DNA of 47,590 nucleotides from a bacterium. GTDB taxonomy: Bacteria > Patescibacteriota > Andersenbacteria > UBA10190. Of this stretch, positions 42,603 through 47,590 are shown in pieces. The notes beneath the pieces are model-generated. The model ran no database searches and was not told the DNA's origin. It saw only the letters and a list, made by a program, of their open reading frames with translations. The stretch spans positions 1-47,590 of the forward strand of contig JAQBWN010000005.1 in assembly GCA_027624555.1 (NCBI GenBank). The letters are read 5' to 3'. Both the position numbers and the translations under genes were made by a program. How positions within the stretch are numbered: the stretch's first letter is position 1; every line of letters begins with the position of its first letter.

Positions 42603-42647
42603 TATTTTGTCAGGTTTCTTTGACAAAGTTTGGTAAAGGGGTTAAGC

Positions 42648-42773
42648 ATGAGTGTGATTGCCCTTGGTGTGCGGGCCGTAAAGGCCTTGGGACGACGGAG
42701 AAAACGTCAAAAAAGGTTTAAGCAAAAGTTCCGTCCGCCTCCTGATTACCCAAGAAAGGCAAAAAACACGTAG
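42648..42773 (+). CDS. 41-residue strongly basic protein, cassette-like gene
   Basis: MSVIALGVRAVKALGRRRKR, then QKRFKQKFRPPPDYPRKAKNT. AAAGGGG lies 7 nt before the ATG. With 15 or so Arg/Lys it could bind nucleic acid or membranes. It has a promoter (42575-42602), a 40-nt leader and a strong terminator, so expression is likely. Family unknown; too short for most gene callers. Confidence 0.5.
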   Translation: MSVIALGVRAVKALGRRRKRQKRFKQKFRPPPDYPRKAKNT

Positions 42774-42797
42774 TACTTTTTCGTAGTAAGCTGTCAT

Positions 42798-42836
42798 ATG
42801 CCGTGGTAGATAGTACATCTACTACGGCATTTTTTA
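42798..42836 (+). terminator. Intrinsic terminator
   Basis: 14-bp stem ATGCCGTGGTAGAT/ATCTACTACGGCAT (42798-42811 with 42817-42830, one G-T pair) followed by TTTTTATT. Confidence 0.92.
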
Positions 42837-42854
42837 TTCTGGTATACTGCGTAT

Positions 42855-45194
42855 ATGTCAGATACACCCTACAATCACGCAGAAATTGAAAAGAAATGGC
42901 AAAAAAGGTGGTCTGACGAAGGTGTGTTTACCACCCCCGACATTCCCACAAAGAAAAAATGTTATGTGCTCGACATGTTCCCATACCCTTCTGGTGAAGG
43001 GCTTCATGTAGGTCATCCAAAGGGGTATATAGCAACGGATATTTATTCACGCATGAAGATGATGCAGGGGTACGACGTACTTCACCCTATGGGATGGGAT
43101 GCGTTTGGGTTACCCGCAGAAAATTATGCCATAAAAAATAAAGTGCATCCGAGTATTGCGGTAGAAAAGAATATCGCACGGTTTAAAGAACAGCTTTCCA
43201 AAATTGGCTTCACGTATGATTGGGGCAGAGAACTAAATACTACAAATCCAGAATATTATAAATGGACACAATGGATATTTTTGCAGTTATATAAAAAGGG
43301 TTTGGCGTATGAAAGTTTTGAACCGATTAATTGGTGTCCGTCTTGCCAAACTGGGCTTGCAAATGAAGACCTGGAGGGCGGGCTTTGTGAGCGATGCGGA
43401 TCGGTGGTAGAAAAACGTCCCATGAGGCAGTGGGTATTAAAAATTACAGACTATGCTGAGAAACTGCTAGACGGATTAGAAAGCCTCCCTTGGCCGAAGT
43501 CTATAAAGATGAGTCAAAAGAATTGGATAGGAAAAAGTGAGGGAGCTGAAATTAGGTTCGACCTGATTCTCCCACCCCCTCTAGCTCCCCCTCGGGCAGG
43601 GGGAGAAAACGCTGTTGACGTTTTTACGACTCGTCCTGATACGCTATTTGGGGTGACGTATCTTGTGTTGGCACCAGAACATATATTAATTCCTGATTTA
43701 TTATCGCGTGCTGAAAATTCTGAAGAAATAAAAAAATATATTCAGAAAGCTGCTAAAAAAACTGAAATAGATAGAACGTCTGAGAGCAAAGAAAAAACGG
43801 GAGTTGAACTAAAAGGGGTTATGGCGGTGAACCCAGCAACAGGAGAAAAAATCCCAGTATGGGTTGCGGATTATGTTCTTGCACATTATGGAACTGGGGC
43901 AATTATGGGTGTGCCTGCATACGATGAAAGAGACAAGCAGTTTGCGGAGAAATTCTCACTACCGATTGTAGAAGTAACTCCCGAGCAAGCAAAGCAAACG
44001 GAACATTTTGGACAAAAGAAAACGCAGTATAAGCTTCGCGATTGGGTATTTTCTCGTCAACGATATTGGGGAGAGCCTATTCCTATTATCCATTGTGAAA
44101 AATGTGGTATAGTTCCAGTTCCAGAAGACCAGCTGCCGGTGTTATTGCCAGAAGTTGAACATTATGAGCCAACCGGAACAGGTGAGTCTCCACTTGCAGC
44201 TATTCCAGATTTTGTAAATACGACGTGCCCGCAATGTTCAGGCGCTGCAACGCGCGAGACAAACACCATGCCCCAATGGGCGGGTTCTAGTTGGTATTAC
44301 TTACGGTTTATTGATCCCAAAAATTCCGAGCAGTTTGTTGATAGCGAAAAAGAAAAAGCATGGATGAATGTTGATTTATATGTAGGCGGTGCAGAACACG
44401 CAACCAGGCACTTAATATATGCCAGATTTTGGCACATTGTGTTGCATGAGCTTGGACTCGTGAGCACACCAGAGCCATTTGAACGTCTTGAGCACGTAGG
44501 GCTAATACTGGCAGAAGATGGGCGCAAGATGAGTAAGCGATGGGGAAATGTCATAAATCCAGACGATGTTGTTCAGAAATTTGGCGCAGATACGCTTAGG
44601 ATATACGAAATGTTTATGGGGCCGTTTAATCAATCTACTCAGTGGAGTACTGCGAGTATTTCTGGCCCAAGAAGATTTATTGAACGAGTGTGGAAAATAC
44701 AACAAAAAACAGGAGAACACACCGACTCACCGGAAGTCTTATCTTCTCTTCACCAGACGATTTCCCGGGTAAGTGAAGATACGCAGAATTTCCGGTTTAA
44801 TACGGCAATTGCAGGAATGATGGAATTATTAAATCTTTTGGAAAAAGAGAAACATATTTCGAAGCACACATTTGAAACATTTTTGTTATTACTTGCGCCG
44901 TATACTCCGCATGTATGTGAAGAACTATGGGAACGACTTGGGAAGACAGGCATGATTTCACGCCACGAATGGCCATTGTATGATGCAGGTCTTGCTGTAG
45001 AAAAAACAGTCAGCATCGCCATCCAGGTAAACGGAAAAGTTCGGGGGGAGTTAGTAGTGGCTCCAGGAGTTTTACAAGAAGAAGTTGAAGCGCTCGCGAA
45101 GAACCTTGATAATGTTTCGAAGCATATTTCTGGAAAAGAAATTCGCAAAGTGATTTTCGTGCCCGGCAAGCTGATAAGTTTCGTATGCGCATAA
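42855..45194 (+). CDS. leuS: Leucyl-tRNA synthetase
   Basis: 779 residues. FPYPSGEGLHVGHPKGY (HIGH), MGWDAFGLPAENYAI, CP1 editing domain with VFTTRPDTLFGVTYLVLAPEH, WAGSSWYYLRF, GRKMSKRWGNV (KMSKS) and a C-terminal VNGKVRGELVVAPGV. A zinc insert is seen (WCPSCQTGLANEDL...CERCG). At the start of CP1 a Pro-rich peptide (LPPPLAPPRAGGENA) separates EIRFDLI from VDVFTTRP; it is encoded by a C/G palindrome and makes this loop about ten residues longer than normal. TATACT (42843-42848) is 6 nt before the ATG with no Shine-Dalgarno sequence: a textbook leaderless start. Confidence 0.96.
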   Translation: MSDTPYNHAEIEKKWQKRWSDEGVFTTPDIPTKKKCYVLDMFPYPSGEGLHVGHPKGYIATDIYSRMKMMQGYDVLHPMGWDAFGLPAENYAIKNKVHPSIAVEKNIARFKEQLSKIGFTYDWGRELNTTNPEYYKWTQWIFLQLYKKGLAYESFEPINWCPSCQTGLANEDLEGGLCERCGSVVEKRPMRQWVLKITDYAEKLLDGLESLPWPKSIKMSQKNWIGKSEGAEIRFDLILPPPLAPPRAGGENAVDVFTTRPDTLFGVTYLVLAPEHILIPDLLSRAENSEEIKKYIQKAAKKTEIDRTSESKEKTGVELKGVMAVNPATGEKIPVWVADYVLAHYGTGAIMGVPAYDERDKQFAEKFSLPIVEVTPEQAKQTEHFGQKKTQYKLRDWVFSRQRYWGEPIPIIHCEKCGIVPVPEDQLPVLLPEVEHYEPTGTGESPLAAIPDFVNTTCPQCSGAATRETNTMPQWAGSSWYYLRFIDPKNSEQFVDSEKEKAWMNVDLYVGGAEHATRHLIYARFWHIVLHELGLVSTPEPFERLEHVGLILAEDGRKMSKRWGNVINPDDVVQKFGADTLRIYEMFMGPFNQSTQWSTASISGPRRFIERVWKIQQKTGEHTDSPEVLSSLHQTISRVSEDTQNFRFNTAIAGMMELLNLLEKEKHISKHTFETFLLLLAPYTPHVCEELWERLGKTGMISRHEWPLYDAGLAVEKTVSIAIQVNGKVRGELVVAPGVLQEEVEALAKNLDNVSKHISGKEIRKVIFVPGKLISFVCA
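43567..43611. repeat. In-frame palindromic insertion in leuS
   Basis: Contains the perfect hairpin CTCCCCC-TCGGGCA-GGGGGAG (43585-43605) preceded by CCCACCCCCTCTAG. Same C-rich/G-rich style as the intergenic repeats. About 30-45 bp more than a normal leuS, with frame kept. Confidence 0.7.
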
Positions 45195-45814
45195 GTATTC
45201 TAATTCCGTTGTTCGTATGTTCTGCGTTTGCATCATCTGCACACGCTGATGATTTTAACGATAGCTCCGACATAGAGCCAACAACTCCCGTTACGGGGTA
45301 TTCCATAAAGCGGACAGCACCGTCTACAACTCCTGCGCCTACTATTCCTCCTACAACATCTCAAAATATGGTGCCTATTGCCAATGCCGGGCCAAATCAG
45401 GCGGTATTTACTGGTGCGCTTGTTGTACTGAATGCAAGCGAATCTCGGGATAGCGATGGTGCAATTGCTTCATATGTATGGAAGCAATTAAGCGGGCCAC
45501 CGATTGCGCTCCTTTCTCACCGTACAAAACACGCGTCATTTACCGCAGGAGGTTCTGCCGCCTCTTATGTTTTTGAGCTTACGGTGCGAGATACTTTTGG
45601 GGCGGTGGCAACAGATTTAGTGACTGTTGTGGTGCGTCAAAATCAGAATATTGTACCGGCTGTAGTTTTTCCTTCAGACATACCGCCAACTCCAATACCA
45701 GTTCCCACATCACTTTTTTCTACCCCAAAGATTCTGTTTATAGCACTCAGCGCAATTCTTATACTATTAGTTGGAATTGTGCTTAAAGTAGCGCTAAAAT
45801 CCAAAGAGCCTTAA
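45185..45814 (+). CDS. Exported PKD-domain protein with C-terminal membrane anchor
   Basis: 209 residues. Signal peptide (ILIPLFVCSAFASSAHA, residues 5-21), a Thr/Pro linker (35-60), one PKD beta-sandwich domain (IANAGPNQAVFTGALVVLNA, then YVWKQLSGPP and YVFELTVRDTFGAVATD), a second Pro/Thr linker, and a C-terminal membrane helix (about 180-202) with a Lys tail. The Thr/Pro linkers are possible targets of the O-mannosyltransferase (inference). It overlaps the leuS stop by 10 bp. Confidence 0.75.
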   Translation: MRISILIPLFVCSAFASSAHADDFNDSSDIEPTTPVTGYSIKRTAPSTTPAPTIPPTTSQNMVPIANAGPNQAVFTGALVVLNASESRDSDGAIASYVWKQLSGPPIALLSHRTKHASFTAGGSAASYVFELTVRDTFGAVATDLVTVVVRQNQNIVPAVVFPSDIPPTPIPVPTSLFSTPKILFIALSAILILLVGIVLKVALKSKEP

Positions 45815-45866
45815 CTGAATCTAGTTGGCCTGGAATTTTTTTTATAACAATGCTACAAACATATCT

Positions 45867-46562
45867 ATGCAAGCAATTATACTCATGGCAGGAAAAGGAA
45901 CTCGAATGGCGAAATATTACGAAGGGCCAAAGCAATTATTGCCGGTGTTAGGCAAGCCAGTAGTACATTATTTATTAGACAGTCTGCCACCTGAAATAAC
46001 AGAACTTATTTTTATTGTTGGCGGGCCACATGAAGATACAATTCGCAGTCATTTTGCAAGTGGGGAGTACGTCGGGCTTCCTATTACGTTTATTCGACAA
46101 GATGAGCAGTTAGGGCTTCCGCATGCATTTGGGATGGCAAAAGACGTGGTGAAGGGTAAATGGTTTGGAAGTGTTGCTGATGATATTTTTGACCCGGTTG
46201 CAATTTCCAAATTAGTGAAAGAAGATATGGCAATTCTTTCGTCTCGCGTGCCAAACCCAGAACAATTCGGCGTACTTGTTACAGACGAAGAAGATAATTT
46301 AGTACGAGCCGTAGAAAAACCAAAAGAGTTCGTATCTGATTTGGTGTGGACGGGTGCTATGGTTATGGACGAAACGTTTTTTACAACAAAGACGGAATTA
46401 TCTGCGCGAGGTGAATACGAAACACCAGATGTATGGACAAAGCTGGTGCAAGAACAGGGGAAGAAAATCAAAGTGATTACGTCTGCATACTGGTGCCCGG
46501 TAAACGACAAACCGCAACTGGAAGCCGCGGAGGCAAAGGTGAAAGAGTTGGGGTTGGTTTAG
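45867..46562 (+). CDS. Sugar nucleotidyltransferase
   Basis: 231 residues. AIILMAGKGTRMAKYYEGPKQ is the NTP-binding signature split over residues 3-23 (G-x-G-T-R and the Pro-Lys), then KWFGSVADDIFD (metal-binding Asp), VEKPKEF and GAMVMDE. It makes an NDP-sugar from a sugar-1-phosphate; the sugar cannot be told. The frame is open from 45825 but homology begins at MQAIILMAG, so the ATG at 45867 is used. With the decarboxylase at 18.6 kb it points to surface polysaccharide or glycoprotein synthesis. Confidence 0.85.
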   Translation: MQAIILMAGKGTRMAKYYEGPKQLLPVLGKPVVHYLLDSLPPEITELIFIVGGPHEDTIRSHFASGEYVGLPITFIRQDEQLGLPHAFGMAKDVVKGKWFGSVADDIFDPVAISKLVKEDMAILSSRVPNPEQFGVLVTDEEDNLVRAVEKPKEFVSDLVWTGAMVMDETFFTTKTELSARGEYETPDVWTKLVQEQGKKIKVITSAYWCPVNDKPQLEAAEAKVKELGLV

Positions 46563-46601
46563 CTTTCGTCGCCTCCTCCCCTTTCCTGGTATACTGGCGC
46601 A

Positions 46602-47168
46602 ATGACGATTAAGAAAAAGTTTTATTGCTATGTAGATGAATCTGGACAAGACACTGCGGGAGAACTTTTTGTTGTTTCCGTTTTGGTGCTAGGCGCACAG
46701 CGATATGAACTAGAAAAAGCGCTAGAAGCCATAGAGCTGGAATCTGGAAAACGAAAAAAGAAATGGACGAATACGAAGCATAAAGAGAGAGAAAGATATC
46801 TGCGTAGCGTCATGAGGTTAGAAGGATTAAAGAATGCTGTATTTTATGACGTATTGCGTGGTAGTAAAGAGTTTTTTGCATTTACTGCGAACACAACCGC
46901 CTTTGCTGTCCGCAAGCGTGCTAAGAAGGGAGATGAAGTTACGGTGTATGTTGATGGATTTACAAAGATAGAGATTGCAAAATTTAAAAAAATACTCAAG
47001 CCATCCATGAAAGCGAGAACTTTTGTTAAGATGATTCGCCGTGATGAAAGTAGTTTATTGATAAGGCTGGCAGACGCTCTTTGTGGTTTGTTGCGAGATG
47101 CGCAGGAGGGAAGTTTGTGGGCGCAAGAGTTCGTACAGTTATTAAAAAACAGAAAAATTACCGAATAA
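46602..47168 (+). CDS. DUF3800 protein
   Basis: 188 residues. KFYCYVDESGQDTAGELFVVSVL is the DUF3800 N-terminal signature spread over residues 6-28 (Asp-Glu-Ser-Gly), then DEVTVYVDGF and RRDESSLLIRLADALCGL with further conserved Asp residues. The family has an RNase H-like fold and is often found near phage or defence genes; activity is not established. TATACT (46590-46595) is 6 nt before the ATG. Confidence 0.82.
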   Translation: MTIKKKFYCYVDESGQDTAGELFVVSVLVLGAQRYELEKALEAIELESGKRKKKWTNTKHKERERYLRSVMRLEGLKNAVFYDVLRGSKEFFAFTANTTAFAVRKRAKKGDEVTVYVDGFTKIEIAKFKKILKPSMKARTFVKMIRRDESSLLIRLADALCGLLRDAQEGSLWAQEFVQLLKNRKITE

Positions 47169-47376
47169 AAAACCACCCACATTGTGAAATGGGGGCGGAA
47201 ACACCTATCGTTTGCACGAGACCCTCCATGAAGGTAGGATTTCAGCGTTTTTTGGTTATGTGTACAGTATACGCATATAAGAGCCTCTGTCAATCGCATT
47301 TTTGTTCTGTAACTGTGCACAATCTTTTCTTCATTCTTTAGGCGGATCCTACGATCGTCTCCGCCTCACGTTTTGT
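47166..47376 (-). ncRNA. Candidate small RNA with its own promoter and terminator
   Basis: On the minus strand: TTGAAA (47410-47405), 16 bp, TATAAT (47388-47383), so transcription should start near 47376. About 200 nt later a hairpin CCGCCCCCAT/ATGTGGGTGG (47198-47173) is followed by TTTTTT (47172-47167). Between them no convincing frame exists (longest ATG frame 14 codons), but stems are visible, such as AGGCGGA/TCCGCCT near the 5' end. It does not show RNase P, SRP or 6S features I could recognise. Confidence 0.55.
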
Positions 47377-47437
47377 ACTCCTATTATACGATGCTGAGCA
47401 GACTTTTCAAGCAGAAACGGTTTTCTTGTACAAGCAT

Positions 47438-47518
47438 TTGGCATTCCCTCCGGCTTTGCTATACTACACCTTGTTAACCCCCTCCGCGCTTACCTTATGG
47501 TAGGTGCGGAGTTCTTTA
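47438..47518 (+). promoter_or_regulatory. Promoter followed at once by a terminator-like hairpin
   Basis: TTGGCA (47438-47443), 16 bp, TATACT (47460-47465); about 10 nt after the expected start comes a 13-bp stem CTCCGCGCTTACC/GGTAGGTGCGGAG (47482-47494 with 47499-47511, two G-T pairs) and TTCTTTA. It would make a 45-nt RNA or act as an attenuator for something past the window. It is divergent from the small RNA promoter. Confidence 0.5.
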
Positions 47519-47526
47519 TATGCGCC

Positions 47527-47590
47527 GTCGTTCCCCTCCCGCCAATTGGGGGGAGGGTTAGGGTGGGGGCAGGTGAGATGCTATGTCGCT
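47527..47590. mobile_element. Left end of a third DUF559 element (cut by window edge)
   Basis: GTCGTTCCCCTCCCGCCAAT, then the G-rich arm with GAGGGTTAGGGTGGGGGC and AGGTGAGATGCTATGTCGCT, which matches base for base in large part the left end at 3.6 and 32.3 kb. Confidence 0.75.
47558..47590 (-). CDS. C-terminal codons of a DUF559 protein (partial)
   Basis: The last ten codons read SDIASHLPPP and stop at a TAA in the repeat, against DIASHLPSP in the intact copy at 32.3 kb. The rest of the gene would lie beyond the window; whether it is intact cannot be seen. Confidence 0.55.
   Translation of the reverse strand, partial: SDIASHLPPP

Noticed and set aside
47166-47376. RNase P RNA or SRP RNA
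   Set aside because: The conserved P4 and GGAA-loop motifs were looked for and not seen; length does not fit RNase P.

Overview
The window looks like chromosomal DNA of a Patescibacteria (CPR) bacterium, most likely from the Parcubacteria side. This is inferred from the gene set: a compact type IV pilus operon with a GT39 O-mannosyltransferase, single-copy small genes with 4-bp ATGA overlaps, four aminoacyl-tRNA synthetases scattered among unrelated genes, and almost no biosynthetic genes. TGA is an ordinary stop codon (for example in the pilN/pilO overlap), so there is no sign of the TGA=Gly code of Gracilibacteria. I could not run any database search; families are named from motifs read in the translations.

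Layout. 0-5.9 kb: 3' end of lgt, a helicase-nuclease fusion, a FAD-linked oxidase on the minus strand and a secreted cupredoxin-like protein. 5.9-18.6 kb: one long plus-strand run with pilB, pilC, two prepilin-like proteins, a Pro/Thr/Ser-rich exported protein, a protein O-mannosyltransferase, a PilX-like protein, pilM, pilN, pilO, a small membrane protein, a cytidylyltransferase, a PrsW-like protease and an exported protein. 18.6-21.0 kb: minus-strand infC-rpmI-rplT followed by a UDP-glucuronate decarboxylase. 21.2-22.2 kb: smpB and a tmRNA gene (ssrA) that reads clearly from its acceptor ends, tag frame and T-arm. 22.2-26.9 kb: an accessory stretch of small unknown genes, a GIY-YIG gene and its truncated second copy, a decayed Fic/Doc-like gene, and palindromes. 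26.9-45.2 kb: argS, a half-length glycosyltransferase, ileS, recO, a large anchored surface protein, tgt, a broken gene, glyS, an M16 protease, an AI-2E-type exporter, ppa, tatD and leuS. 45.2-47.6 kb: a PKD protein, a sugar nucleotidyltransferase, a DUF3800 protein and a candidate small RNA.

Three things stand out. (1) A palindromic repeat family (core: CCCCAATTGGGG-type hairpin followed by GGGTTAGGGTGAGGGC) brackets a small DUF559 endonuclease gene at 32.2-32.7 kb. The same two ends, without the nuclease domain, bracket a 216-bp relic at 3.57-3.78 kb, and the left end of a third copy begins at 47.5 kb. All three encode the same C-terminal peptide, whose stop codon lies in the repeat. This looks like a minimal mobile element with a non-autonomous derivative. 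(2) Palindromes also sit in frame inside conserved proteins (leuS, tatD, probably lgt), comparable to the palindromic elements known inside Rickettsia genes. (3) The genes fall into two expression styles. Core genes have a TATACT/TATAAT-like -10 box only 6-10 nt before the start codon and no ribosome binding site, which suggests leaderless mRNAs. A handful of short unknown genes have a longer leader and Shine-Dalgarno sequence, and are followed by an intrinsic terminator, as if they were self-contained cassettes of another origin.
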